DNA of 64,000 nt from positions 57,761,561 through 57,825,560 of the forward strand of contig NC_088775.1 of assembly GCF_954871325.1 (NCBI RefSeq). Direction: 5' to 3'. The translations under genes and the position numbers were made by a program. This document shows, one piece after another, positions 35,271-48,300 of this stretch. The stretch comes from Gordionus sp. m RMFG-2023 (taxonomy: Eukaryota > Nematomorpha > Gordioida > Chordodea > Parachordodidae). The notes under the pieces were generated by a model. The model was not told where the DNA came from, ran no database searches, and saw only the letters and a program-made list of their open reading frames with translations. Each line of letters begins with the position of its first letter. Within the stretch, counting starts at the first letter, position 1.

Positions 35271-36454
35271 AAATGCTATATTGTTTTTTAAAGTTTTAAG
35301 CGTATTAAAAGAAATTTGTTAAAGGTTAAATTTAAAAATTTTTTCCTATCAATTGAAAGAGATGAGTATATTGGTACTGCTTGATGTATAAGTTTTTAAA
35401 GTTATAAATTCTTTTTAAAAGTGATGCAAGCTTTTTGGGTCATATCAGGTTAAAACTATTTATTTTAAGACAATATTCTATTAATTGAAAGAGCTTTTTA
35501 TATTGAGTACTGTATTAAAAATTGTGGAATTTATCAGTAATATTCATAAAAATTTAGAAACAATACTTAAACCAGTTTATAAAATTATGTTATAAATAGT
35601 GTAAATATACCTTTCAACTATTTTATAATATGTCTTGTTGATTCCAAAGTGACCTGATGATGACATTTCTGTGAGATTTGTCTCTCATCCTCCATGGAAT
35701 GAGACTAAAAGTTTTTGTTATTGGCTAAAGAGTGAGATAACTTCAGCATTATGTAGGTGATGGTATAATTTTTTGTCATTCTCTAAGAAACATTTGGCAC
35801 ATTTGACTCTAAGGTTTCTTTATAACCCATGATCGCCGATATAGGAGGTTGGGTAGGTTTTGCATTTAAGGTAATTATAAATATCAGTGATAACATCGAG
35901 ATTCATTATTGAATTATTTTTATATTAAAATAATAAAATATGTTACTTTTTGAATTAGGATGTATGTTTTCATAAATAAAATTAAAATTCGATTTAAAAT
36001 TTAAATTCGAATCAAATTTAATATCAAAAATTAAATTTACAAGAATTTCGGTAGTATTAAAAAAAAAATTGCATGATCATATAACTCTCCCTAACAATTT
36101 ACATTGTAATTAAGATCTTTGTTATTAATCAACTCCCTCCTTAACACTATTTATTAAAGGGTGAGTTAATCTATCATAGTGATTTCTTAACTCCGAGGTA
36201 TGTGATAAGGGGAATTAATGAATCACGCTATATATTTTTTGTAACGTTTTAAATGAACTCCCGATTTAAATAGATTCTAATTTAGTGATATTGGAATTTA
36301 TGACTGACATGTTAAGATTTAACTTTATTTTTTTAGTGATTTTGAATGACTGAATTGGGAGTTGGTTTAACTCGGTATCTGATCTGTCAGATTCATTTAA
36401 CTTTCTTTTGTCATCAAACTATTTAGGGTCAAATGGCAATTTTTTTTTTCTAAA
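35271..36454. other. No gene seen
   Basis: AT-rich sequence. The left part may be further decayed sequence of the integrase fossil (text such as cctgatgatgacatttctgtg), but I cannot assign it. Confidence 0.3.
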
Positions 36455-36895
36455 ATTTATCATTAAAATATTTTACATAATTATTTACACATATATTTTT
36501 CAAGAAAATTGTAAAATAAAGAACAATATTAGCAATATTCTCAACTTAGTATTAGCAAATATTTTTCTGAACCTTAAAGGCAAAGGTAATTTGATTAAAA
36601 TATTTTACATAATTAATATTTAGATATATATTTTTCTAGAAAATTGTAAAATAAAGAAAAATATTAGCAATATTCTCAACTTAGTAAGCAAGATTCTATA
36701 TTAATATTAGCAAATATTTTTCTGAACCATTCATAAAGGCAAAGGTAATTGGTTTTAATTAAAATATTTTACATAATTGTAAAATAAAGTACAATATTAG
36801 CAATATTTTCAACTTAGTATTATTAAGATTCTATATTAGTATTAGCAAATATTTTTCTGAACCTTAAGGCAAAGGTAATTAGTTTTAATGATGTG
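36455..36895 (+). repeat. Tandem array of about 130-170-bp units
   Basis: Three copies share aaaatattttacataatt, attgtaaaataaag, caatattagcaatatt, ctcaacttagta and gcaaatatttttctgaacc, then aaggcaaaggtaatt. Length differences come from small indels such as the extra aagattctatatta. No coding potential. Confidence 0.75.
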
Positions 36896-36964
36896 ATTTA
36901 TTATTTTTTAGATATTTGCAAGTATTTGACTGCAAGAAGAAGAAGTATTTTACAAAATAATAAC

Positions 36965-37205
36965 AAATATTATCTTTTAAATTTTATTATAAATAGTTAA
37001 TCAAAATTTTGTTAATATATTTTTTTTTAAATTTTATTATAAATAGTTAATCAAAATTTTGTTAATATATTTTCTTTTAAATTTTATTAAAAATAGTTAT
37101 TCAAAATTTTGTTAATATATTATCTTTTAAATTTTATTCAAAATTTTATTAATATATTTTCTTTTAAATAATATTATAAATAGTTAATCAAAATTTTTTA
37201 AATAT
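36965..37205 (+). repeat. AT-only tandem array of about 50-bp units
   Basis: Four to five copies of cttttaaattttattataaa followed by tagttaatcaaaattttgtt and aatatatttt. One copy is shortened. Adjacent to, but unrelated in sequence to, the array on its left. Confidence 0.75.
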
Positions 37206-37417
37206 ATTTTTCCATAATTATCATTGGGAAGAAATGAAGAGATTGTGCCTTCTTTGATATATCATGCACAAGAAGATCGAGAGGATGATCTCCTTGTTTT
37301 ACCATTTTTGGATAAAAGTTATAGATGAAGAAGTTGTAATCGATATCTTCATTGCAGCTGATAGCTCTGTAACTTTACCAATATCAGTTAGTAACATTCA
37401 ATTCTCGGGAGGGCCTC

Positions 37418-37765
37418 CTTTGATCGTATTATTTTGATCGTAAAATGGTACCTTTGTCCATTTCAGGTCAAAATGGTCGATTTTTTAATTCATATGAATT
37501 TATATGCACGTAATTTTTCTAATTCTTTATATCAGATTAATGTAGTAATGTATACCTATTAATAAACATATATCAATGTATTATTTATTAGATAATGAAG
37601 AGCTACTGATTTTGAATGCCTTTAATTGATGGAAATAGAAGCAACTATAAATATGATTACAACGCAATGATATATATAACTATAGATTGACGATCATGCA
37701 TAAAAAAACGTCCACCTATTGAAATCAGCTGTAGCGCCATTTTGTAGCTTGTACGTTGATCAAAT
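37418..37765. mobile_element. Candidate MITE, about 348 bp
   Basis: The 5-bp string gcctc flanks it on both sides (37413-37417 and 37766-37770). The ends ctttgatcg and, in complement, atttgatcaacg are similar, and both sides continue to an aaaatgg motif, giving an imperfect inverted repeat. Its right part (caatgatatatataactat to cagctgtagcgccattttgt) recurs around the MULE at 56036-56089 plus 61824-61870 and near 63700-63790, so this is a repeat family. Confidence 0.5.
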
Positions 37766-37944
37766 GCCTCAATAATAATAATAAATTTTTAAAATTTAAC
37801 AATTTTATATCTAGATATAAATTTAAAAAAAATGGGTATTTGAATTTTTTTTTGGTGCGGTTTATCCGGTGCTACATTTATGGAAAACTAACAAGAATTG
37901 TTAATTATATAAATATATGTATTTTCTAGATCATACTACACTTG

Positions 37945-38165
37945 AATCATGGTCAGTACATAGATAGTTACATCTAAAGAAAGGTTTTGGTACTTGTGGA
38001 ATCCTAATTATGGACATATATATATCTGTAATGATCTTACATTTGTGAATCCCTTAGTTACACCTAAAGAAAGGTTATGGTATCTGTAGAACCCTAATTA
38101 AAGGACAGGTTTTTTAGAACTGTAATGATTTGCATCTATAAATCCCTTTTAAGGAAATAGCATTT
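37945..38165 (+). repeat. Two-copy tandem duplication
   Basis: Two imperfect copies of about 100 bp share agttacatctaaagaaaggt / agttacacctaaagaaaggt, ctgtagaaccctaatta, and ctgtaatgat before a line of text ending aatccc. No coding potential. Confidence 0.6.
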
Positions 38166-38289
38166 ATTAACTATAATATAGATAAATACATCTTTTTTAC
38201 ACATATAACTTTAAACCATAATAGTTACTTGTTCAAAAATTTAAAATAGCCAGTTTAAGCAAGAATGCACTTAAATATAAGAAAATAAG

Positions 38290-39150
38290 GAAATGCTTGG
38301 TTCTCTAAAGGGGATTATAATAATGCATATCATACAAATTCTATAACCAAATGATGCAATTTTATATAATTACAGGGCTCAAACTCTAATAAAACTTAAT
38401 AAGTATATAGAAGCAATTGATTGTAATAGAACTATAAATTTAATTAATAAAAGTCTAACCCTGATTATAAAGATTATATCCATCTTAATCCTAATATTCT
38501 TAAAATATTGTCGAAATCCTATTTTAGAAGAGACCTATCTAGGTATGAATTGTTTAATGAATAAACTTCAAATTTCAGATATTGACAAAAATAAGTCAAT
38601 GCATTGGAGATCTTAAGATGATTTTAGATTTTGAATCTAGCAATGTAATTATTAAGCAATATTGCAAAATTATCAAAAATCTTTTTGAAGTAGCAAATAG
38701 TGGAGAACCAACACTTGCTAATGTAGAAATGATTAATATTACCACCATTCTCTTCTAACAACTCAGAATGCACCTAAAAATTTATATCAATTTCTTAAAG
38801 ATATGTCATTCTTATCTAAATTACAGATTAAAAATATAAATGATCAAATTTTGCTCTTTAAATATATCTCAAATATCAATCCAACCAATTATTCAGATAA
38901 AATTGGAAAATCCTTAGAATACTTAGAATTTATAATTAAAATTTTAAAATATAGTCAACTCTCAAAGAATCAAAGTACAAATAATTTTCCAATTGATGTT
39001 CTTGGTCATTTAGAACATTTGAGCAATATTAAAAGATTTTGATACTATTGCAACCCTTTTTTAAATGATTCAGATAAACAAAATATCAAAGAAATTTTAT
39101 CGAACTGTGAATCAAATATATCTGATAAATCCCATAAGATAGAATTATAA
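38290..39150 (+). pseudogene. Decayed TPR-like gene
   Basis: Plus-strand fragments in changing frames recall the TPR co-chaperone fold. They read NAWFSKGDYNNAYHTNSI, then YRAQTLIKLNKYIEAIDCN with RTINL, the helix A/B pattern of TPR repeats in proteins such as UNC-45 or Hsp-organising relatives. The later frame at 38803-39042 (LQIKNINDQILLFKYISNIN; KSLEYLEFIIKILKYSQ) is open for 79 codons and could be a helical downstream part. Multiple stops separate the pieces, so the locus is a pseudogene or has introns that I cannot place. The family assignment rests mainly on the one TPR-like block. This is the best candidate for host-gene-derived sequence in the window. Confidence 0.35.
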
Positions 39151-39359
39151 AAATTTATTAATTATATAGTTTATGATAAATGTAATAACTAATTCATGTT
39201 AAATACATTTCTTTAATATTAATCAACAATATTTGTCTATTATAATATAGCACTGTCTGTCTTTTAGGTTTGAATTTTCATTTGTTATACCATAACTGAT
39301 GAATTGATAATTTGGGATTAGCTAATTGACATTTAATTTTAACTAGAAACTAAGAAAAA

Positions 39360-39992
39360 AAAATTGATATGGTAATGATTATCTCAAGTCCGTGAATAAT
39401 AATGATAACGATTCCGGGCTCACTATAATAATGATAATGTGGTAAATAATGAGGATCCTGGGCATTGCTTGCTTACTACAAACAAGGATTTATAGACACT
39501 ATTGACTCTAGAATGACGAGAATAATTGAAGGTAAAAAGAAGGAAAATATCAGACAAAGATAGTAAGCTCTTTTAGGATAATGGGTCTCAGGAATTGGGA
39601 ATACAATTACAGGGAAGTTGGATGCCTCCTAATAGGACATGCTATATAGACATAACGTTATCTTACAAGGATATACATACCTAACATAAGAATTACTTTT
39701 TTTCCATCTCTAAAATATATGACCAGGCGTCAGGTATTTTATATTTGGTTACAACTTCTTAACACTATCTTGCCGGTAACGGAACTAATAGATCTCCTCT
39801 TTCTTACTCCTCTCTTCTTTACTATGCTAGCTGACTACATAGTGGTACCGTCCACTATAATAAAACGGGTATACATCATGTATAGGATCTATATAGTAGT
39901 GAATATACTTGGTGCACGCTACAACTCCTGGTGGGTGATGAAATTGCACTTCGTGCAATTTCTGGCGTGGTAATGAATGAATGAATGAATTT
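39360..39992 (+). mobile_element. Possible non-LTR or SINE copy with hairpin and (aatg)n tail
   Basis: A block with more G+C than its surroundings ends in a perfect 10-bp hairpin (gaaattgcac ttc gtgcaatttc, 39940-39962) followed by ctggcgtggt and four aatg repeats (39971-39989). A 3' stem-loop followed by a short tandem tail is common in several non-LTR retrotransposons and their SINEs. A frame of 84 codons across it has no recognisable domain. The 5' end is uncertain (perhaps near 39370) and no TSD was found. Confidence 0.4.
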
Positions 39993-40813
39993 TATATCTA
40001 ATAATTTGTTAATAATGTAATTATGTAAAATAATTAAATGAATCCTAACCTCAACTGATCTTCAATTAAATTACATTGGTATTCTCTAAAATAAAAAAAC
40101 TCAACATTTAATACAATAATAGTACATAATATCATTAAATTACTTTCACCCAGAAATTATTTAGAAACATAGATTGCTACAATATCACTGAAGCAAAAAT
40201 CACCAAAATTATACCCATACAAAATATTCCATACTTATATCTAATACACCCTCAAATATTCAACCTAATAAGGTCCACTGCCTATATATAATTGCCAAAA
40301 AAACTTATCACACAGATTCCTTTGACTCAATCAAGAAAATACTTCTTTCAATCATAGTTTTAAGTTAATTTATCTACTTGGTTAATATTATTATAAAAAT
40401 AAATTTATTTTTAAACATTCCTCAACCATTTAACCCCCAATCATTTATTAGAAAGTCTAATTTATTTTATACATATTAATTGCAAATATCAAAATCATTT
40501 ATTTTTTTATATATATTTGTTAATTTTTCTAATAAAATTAGTTTTTATAGCTTATCTAATTCACTTGATGTTTCAAAAAAAATCTTACTATCCACTTATT
40601 GTTCAATTATGGAATCCTTATTATTAAATATAATAATATTTTATGATTCATATCTTATTAATAAATAAAAATGATGCACCGATATTTATTGTAGTTGCTG
40701 GTACTTTTAATTTTAGATAAGTAATTTATACCTTAAAATAATAATCAAAATTTATATAAAAGATCTGTATAGATATAATTAAATAAAATCTACAAATTTT
40801 GTTTTACTAATAA
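39993..40813. other. No gene seen
   Basis: AT-rich sequence to the left of the foldback-like element. A frame of 62 codons near 40.5 kb is of low complexity and unconvincing. Confidence 0.35.
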
Positions 40814-40822
40814 GAGAAATCA

Positions 40823-43800
40823 AGGTCCGTGAAGTTGTAAGAACGATGTAAGGATCAATTAACAAAACCTATGCCATTATTTAGAGTCTTAATTGATCCT
40901 AATTGATCTTCAAACCAGACATCAGCAGAATTAAAGGTTTTTGATATATAAGCAAAATAATGAAAGTGCGAAGATTTGCAGCTGTAAGAATGATTTGAGG
41001 ATCAATTACCAAAACTTATATCATTGTATAGCCCGTTAATTGATCTTCTATCCGGAAAGCAGCAGAATGAACCGTTACTGAGTTATGAGCAAAATAAGAA
41101 AGTGTTGGCACTTTGCCAAAACCGAAAATATAAAAGATCACGATCTGAAACTTGGCAATTATTTAAGCTTTAATTTGTGCGTTAATAATATCCAAACCGG
41201 ATATCGATATCACTAACCGCAATTGAGTTATGACCTGTTTTTATAGCGTGAAGTTGTAAGAATTTTTTTAAAAAATGAGGATCAATTACCAAAATAGAGG
41301 CCAAAGTGTGGTGCGTTAATTGATCCTCCAGAATCTTTAAACCGCATATCAACAGAATGAACCGCTCGTGAGTTATAAGCAAAATAGAAAGGTTATGGCA
41401 CCTTGCCAAAATTAAAAATTTAAGCAATCATTTTTTTAGTTATAGCCAATATTTAGTACCTTAATTGATCCTCCATATTCTTTAAACGGAATGTCAAAAA
41501 AATTAAAGGCTATTGAGTTATAAGCAAAATAATGAAAGTGCGAAGATTTGCAGCTGTAAGAATGATTTGAGGATCAATTACCGAAACTTATATCATTGTA
41601 TAGCCCGTTAATTGATCCTAATTGATCTTCTATCCGGAAAGCAGCAGAATGAACCGTTACTGAGTTATGAGCAAATTAAGAAAGTGCTGGCACTTAGCCA
41701 AAACCGAAAATATAAAAGATCACGATCTGAAATTTGGCAATTATTTAGGCTTTAATTTGTGCGTAAATAATTTCCAAACCGGATATCGATATCACTAACC
41801 GCAACCGAGTTATGACCTGTTTTTAAAGCGTGAAGTTGTAAGAATTTTTTTAAAAAGTGAGGATCAATTACCAAAATATATGCCAAAGTGTGGTGCGTTA
41901 ATTGATCCTCCAGAATCTTTAAACCGCATATCAACAGAATAAACCGTTCGTGAGTTATAAGCAAAACAAAAAAGTATTGGCACTTTGCCAAAACTGCCAA
42001 AACCGAAAATAAAAAAGGTCATGTTTTGAAACTTGGCAATTATGTAGTATTCAATACGTACATTAACAATCACCAAACCGGATATCGATATCACTAACCA
42101 ATACCGAGTTATAACCATTTTAAAAACGTTAAATTGGCGGAAATATTTAAGCTGTAAGAACGATTTGAGGATCAATTACCGAAACTTATACCATTGTATA
42201 ACCCGTTAATTGATCCTAATTGATCTTCTATCCGGAAAGCAGCAGAATAAACCGTTACTGAGTGATGAGCAAATTAAGAAAGTGCTGGCACTTAGCCAAA
42301 ACCGAAAATATAAAAGATCACGATCTGAAATTTGGCAATTATTTAGGCTTTAATTTGTGCGTAAATAATTTCCAAACCGGATATCGATATCACTAACCGC
42401 AACCAAGTTATGACCTGTTTTTAAAGCGTGAAGTTGTAAGAATTTTTTTAAAAAGTAAGGATCAATTACCAAAAACTATACCAAATTGTGGTGCGTTAAT
42501 TGATCCTCCAGAATCTTTAAACCGCATATCAACAGAATGAACCATTCGTGAGTTATAAGCAAAACAAAAAAGTATTGGCACTTTGCCAAAACTGCCAAAA
42601 CCGAAAATAAAAAAGATCATGTTTTGAAACTTGGCAATTATGTAGTATTCAATACGTACATTAACAATCACCAAACCGGATATCGATATCACTAACCAAT
42701 ACCGAGTTATAACCGTTTTAAAAACGTTAAGTTGGCGGAAATATTTAAGCTGTAAGAACGATTTGAGGATCAATTACCGAAACTTATACCATTGTATAGC
42801 CCGTTAATTGATCCTAATTGATCTTCTATCCGGAAAGCAGCAAAATGAACCGTTACTGAGTTATGAGCAAATTAAGAAAGTGCTGGCACTTAGCCAAAAC
42901 CGAAAATATAAAAGATCACGATCTGAAATTTGGCAATTATTTAGGCTTTAATTTGTGCGTAAATAATTTCCAAACCGGATATCGATATCACTAACCGCAA
43001 CCGAGTTATGACCTGTTTTTAAAGCGTGAAGTTGTAAGAATTTTTTTAAAAAGTGAGGATCAATTACCAAAAACTATACCAAATTGTGGTGCGTTAATTG
43101 ATCCTCCAGAATCTTTTAACCGCATATCAACAGAATGAACCGTTCGTGAGTTATAAGCAAAACAAAAAAGTATTGGCACTTTGCCAAAACTGCCAAAACC
43201 GAAAATAAAAAGATCATGTTTTGAAACTTGGCAATTATGTAGTATTCAATACGTACATTAACAATCACCAAACCGGATATCGATATCACTAACCAATACC
43301 GAGTTATAACCGTTTTAAAAACGTTAAGTTGGCGGAAATATTTAAGCTGTAAGAACGATTTGAGGATCAATTACCGAAACTTATACCATTGTATAGCCCG
43401 TTAATTGATCCTAATTGATCTTCTATCCGGAAAGCAGCAGAATGAACCGTTACTGAGTTATGAGCAAATTAAGAAAGTGCTGGCACTTAGCCAAAACCGA
43501 AAATATAAAAGATCACGATCTGAAATTTGGCAATTATTTAGGCTTTAATTTGTGCGTTAATAATTTCCAAACCGGATATCGATATCACTAACCGCAACCG
43601 AGTTATGACCTGTTTTTAAAGCGTGAAGTTGTAAGAATTTTTTTAAAAAGTGAGGATCAATTACCAAAACTTATACCATTGTATAGCCCGTTAATTGATC
43701 TTCTATCCGGAAAGCAGCAGAATGAACCGTTACTGAGTTATGAGCAAATTAAGAAAGTGCTGGCAATTAGCTAAAATCGAAAATATAAAAGATCACGATC

Positions 43801-43840
43801 TGAAATTTGGCAATTATTTAGGCTTTAATTTGTGCGAAAA
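40823..43840 (+). repeat. Left arm of the foldback-like element
   Basis: About 3.0 kb. The ~598-bp unit consists of two related halves of about 300 bp, each with an accggatatcgatatc block centred on the palindrome gatatcgatatc (about eight in this arm). Inverted pairs gaggatcaatta / taattgatcctc can form 12-bp stems with loops of about 30 bases. Repeated frames of 82 and 103 codons across the units are by-products of the repetition. Confidence 0.88.
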
Positions 43841-43859
43841 TAGAATAATATGTTTATCT

Positions 43860-45180
43860 TCGTCTTCAGATGATTCTTCAACCGAAAATTATAACAATAA
43901 ATTTAAACTAAGCATACTTAATGGCAAATTTTTTTAAGTACTTCAAGATGATCATAATAAAGAAATTCATCGTGACTTTGGTATTGCGAAAAAGATTTAG
44001 CAACTGTTACAGATAACGGCTCTAACTTTAAGAAAGCTTTCAAGGTGGATATTCTATGGAAGCTGTAGAGAATGACCTTGACAACAATGATGATGAATGT
44101 ATAGAATTCGAAATCATTGAAAGTATTATTTAATACTTCTTTAAAATATATTATATATTGTAAATTTAGTAAAATTTTTATTCAAATAAAATTATTATTT
44201 GTTTATTTAAGGGTCTAAAGAAGCCTCAATAACATTGCCTCAACACATTCGTTGTTTGTGCCATACGATAAGTCTAATTGCCACAACAGATGTCGAGAGA
44301 GTTATTATACTAACATTTCTAAAATTCATCATCCTGCAATAGCTAAATGTACTAAGCTGGAATGCAAATAATAGGCCTAAAACTGCAGAACTTATCAAAG
44401 CAGTTTTAGGAAAACAATAAGTTACGCCTTGTTGCACTAGATGGAATAGTTTGTATGATAGTCTTCATAGTTTATTAAAATTTAAAAGCGAACTTCCTAA
44501 ATTATGTCAAAAATTAGAATTTCCTAAATTAAGAGATATTGAAATTCAATATTTAGAAGAATATTGCAATATAATGGCCCCATTGGCTATAGCGATTGAC
44601 AAAATACAGAGTGAAATCAACTGCTATTATGGAGAATCAGCTCCAATTTTAAATGTCGTTAAAAAAATTACAAATTTAATTCAAACCAATCTACAATTTT
44701 GCAAACCATTAGCTGTTGCCATAGAAAATTATTTAAATAAAAGATTTAAAAATATATATGATTTTGATAACAATTTTAAAAGTGCATTTTTGGCAACTAT
44801 TTCTCATCCCTATTTTAAAAATCGTTGGATTGATGGTGAAAAAGAAAAAAAATACCTTCAGGATTTGTTATTACATGAAGTTTTAATTGTTTTTAAAAAT
44901 AATATTGAAATTAATACTTCAACAAAATCTTCAATTGATGAAGATGATGATTACTTTTGCCTTAAAAGTACCACATCCAATTCTAATAATTCAATAAATG
45001 ATTTTGAAATAGAGGTCCTAAATTATATGAAAGATGACAGGCGGAGTATAAATATGTTAAATAGTTATAAATATGAAATATTTATTAAATATAACACAAT
45101 ATTACTCTCCTCAGTCCCCGTTGAAAGATTATTTAGCTTTGCTAATATGGTTAATCAAATCGTCAAAGATTGAACGAAAA
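43860..45180 (+). pseudogene. Decayed hAT transposase in the foldback core
   Basis: Plus-strand pieces read TVTDNGSNFKKAFKV (about 44005-44050), LPQHIRCLCHTISLIAT after a likely intron (about 44130-44213), TPCCTRWNSLYDSLHSLLKF, then a long open frame, 44451-45173, with LEEYCNIMAPLAIAIDKIQS, LATISHPYFKNRW and the dimerisation motif LSSVPVERLFSFANMVNQ. This is the C-terminal two thirds of a hAT transposase. The N-terminal finger and first catalytic Asp region are absent and stops occur before 44451. It may be captured cargo or the remains of an earlier insertion. The last 240 codons are unbroken. Confidence 0.75.
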
Positions 45181-45394
45181 ATTAATAATATTAAAAAATA
45201 ATGCTGATTTATAATGCTGATTTATTATTATTTACTAATTATATAATTATTAAATGGAATATCGCATTATCTTTTATAATAAATTTGTTATTTTCTACAA
45301 TTTATTTTAAATTTTTTTTATAAATTTATATTATAGATAAGAAAATAAAGCTTTTATCTTATATCTTATTGAAATTTTTCAAAAGTATCTAGTA

Positions 45395-48300
45395 TCTTGT
45401 TTTGGCAAAGTGCCAATACTTTTTTGTTTTGCTTATAACTCACGAACGGTTAATTCTGTTGATATGCGGTTTAAAGATTCTGGAGGATCAATTAACGCAC
45501 CACAATTTGGTATAGTTTTTGGTAATTGATCCTCATTTTTAAAAAAAATCTTACAACTTCACGCTTTAAAAACAGGTCATAACTCGGTTGCGGTTAGTGA
45601 TATCGATATCCGGTTTGGAAATTATTTACGCACAAATTAAAGCCTAAATAATTGCCAAATTTCAGATCGTGATCTTTTATATTTTCGGTTTTGGCTAAGT
45701 GCCAGCACTTCTTAATTTGCTCATAACTCAGTAACGGTTCATTTTGCTGCTTTCCGGATAGAAGATCAATTAGGATCAATTAACGGGCTATACAATGGTA
45801 TAAGTTTCGGTAATTGATCCTCAAATCGTTCTTACAGCTTAATTATTTCCGCCAACTTAACGTTTTTAAAACGGTTATAACTCGGTATTGGTTAGTGATA
45901 TCGATATTCGGTTTGGTGATTGTTAATGTACGTATTGAATACTACATAATTGCCAAGTTTCAAAACATGATCTTTTTTATTTTCGGTTTTGGCAGTTTTG
46001 GCAAAGTGCCAATACGTTTTTGTTTTGCTTATAACTCACGAACGGTTCATTCTGTTGATATGCGGTTTAAAGATTCTGGAGGATCAATTAACGCACCACA
46101 ATTTGGTATAGTTTTTGGTAATTGATCCTCACTTTTTGAAAAAATTCTTACAACTTCACGCTTTAAAAACAGGTCATAACTCGGTTGCGGTTAGTGATAT
46201 CGATATCCGGTTTGGAAATTATTTACGCACAAATTAAAGCCTAAATAATTGCCAAATTTCAGATCGTGATCTTTTATATTTTCGGTTTTGGCTAAGTGCC
46301 AGCACTTTCTTAATTTGCTCATCACTCAGTAACGGTTTATTCTGCTGCTTTTCGGATAGAAGATCAATTAGGATCAATTAACGGGCTATACAATGGTATA
46401 AGTTTCGGTAATTGATCCTCAAATCGTTCTTACAGCTTAATTATTTCCGCCAACTTAACGTTTTTAAAACGGTTATAACTCGGTATTGGTTAGTGATATC
46501 GATATCCGGTTTGGTGATTGTTAATGTACGTATTGAATACTACATAATTGCCAAGTTTCAAAACATGATCTTTTTTATTTTCGGTTTTGGCAGTTTTGGC
46601 AAAGTGCTAATACTTTTTTGTTTTGCTTATAAATCACGAACGGTTCATTCTGTTGATATGCGGTTTAAAGATTCTGGAGGATCAATTAACGCACCACAAT
46701 TTGGTATAGTTTTTGGTAATTGATCCTCACTTTTTGAAAAAATTCTTACAACTTCACGCTTTAAAAACAGGTCATAACTCGGTTGCGGTTAGTGATATCG
46801 ATATCCGGTTTGGAAATTATTTACGCACAAATTAAAGCCTAAATAATTGCCAAATTTCAGATCGTGATCTTTTATATTTTCGGTTTTGGCTAAGTGCCAG
46901 CACTTTCTTAATTTGCTCATCACTCAGTATCGGTTTATTCTGCTGCTTTCCGGATAGAAGATCAATTAGGATCAATTAACGGGCTATACAATGGTATAAG
47001 TTTCGGTAATTGATCCTCAAATCGTTCTTACAGCTTAAATATTTCCGCCAACTTAACGTTTTTAAAACGGTTATAACTCGGTATTGGTTAGTGATATTGA
47101 TATCCGGTTTGGTGATTGTTAATGTACGTATTGAATACTACATAATTGCCAAGTTTCAAAACATGATCTTTTTTATTTTCGGTTTTGGCAGTTTTGGCAA
47201 AGTGCCAATACTTTTTTGTTTTGCTTATAACTCACGAACGGTTTATTCTGTTGATATGCGGTTTAAAGATTCTGGAGGATCAATTAACGCACCACACTTT
47301 GGCATATATTTTGGTAATTGATCCTCACTTTTTAAAAAAATTCTTACAACTTCACGCTTTAAAAACAGGTCATAACTCGGTTGCGGTTAGTGATATCGAT
47401 ATCCGGTTTGGAAATTATTTACGCACAAATTAAAGCCTAAATAATTGCCAAATTTCAGATCGTGATCTTTTATATTTTCGGTTTTGGCTAAGTGCCAGCA
47501 CTTTCTTAATTTGCTCATAACTCAGTAACGGTTTATTCTGCTGCTTTACGGATAGAAGATCAATTAGGATCAATTAACGGGCTATACAATGGTATAAGTT
47601 TCGGTAATTGATCCTCAAATCGTTCTTACAGCTTAAATATTTCCGCCAACTTAACGTTTTTAAAACGGTTATAACTCGGTATTGGTTAGTGATATCGATA
47701 TCCGGTTTGGTGATTGTTAATGTACGTATTGAATACTACATAATTGCCAAGTTTCAAAACATGATCTTTTTTATTTTCGGTTTTGGCAGTTTTGGCAAAG
47801 TGCCAATACTTTTTTGTTTTGCTTATAACTCACGAACGGTTTATTCTGTTGATATGCGGTTTAAAGATTCTGGAGGATCAATTAACGCACCACACTTTGG
47901 CATATATTTTGGTAATTGATCCTCACTTTTTAAAAAAATTCTTACAACTTCACGCTTTAAAAACAGGTCATAACTCGGTTGCGGTTAGTGATATCGATAT
48001 CCGGTTTGGAAATTATTTACGCACAAATTAAAGCCTAAATAATTGCCAAATTTCAGATCGTGATCTTTTATATTTTCGGTTTTGGCTAAGTGCCAGCACT
48101 TTCTTAATTTGCTCATAACTCAGTAACGGTTCATTCTGCTGCTTTCCGGATAGAAGATCAATTAGGATCAATTAACGGGCTATACAATGATATAAGTTTC
48201 GGTAATTGATCCTCAAATCATTCTTACAGCTGCAAATCTTCGCACTTTCATTATTTTGCTTATAACTCAATAGCCTTTAATTTTTTTGACATTCCGTTTA

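Noticed and set aside
39719-39973. An 84-codon frame as a membrane protein gene
   Set aside because: Hydrophobic by composition, but it overlaps the hairpin and tail of a retroposon-like end and has no homology signal.
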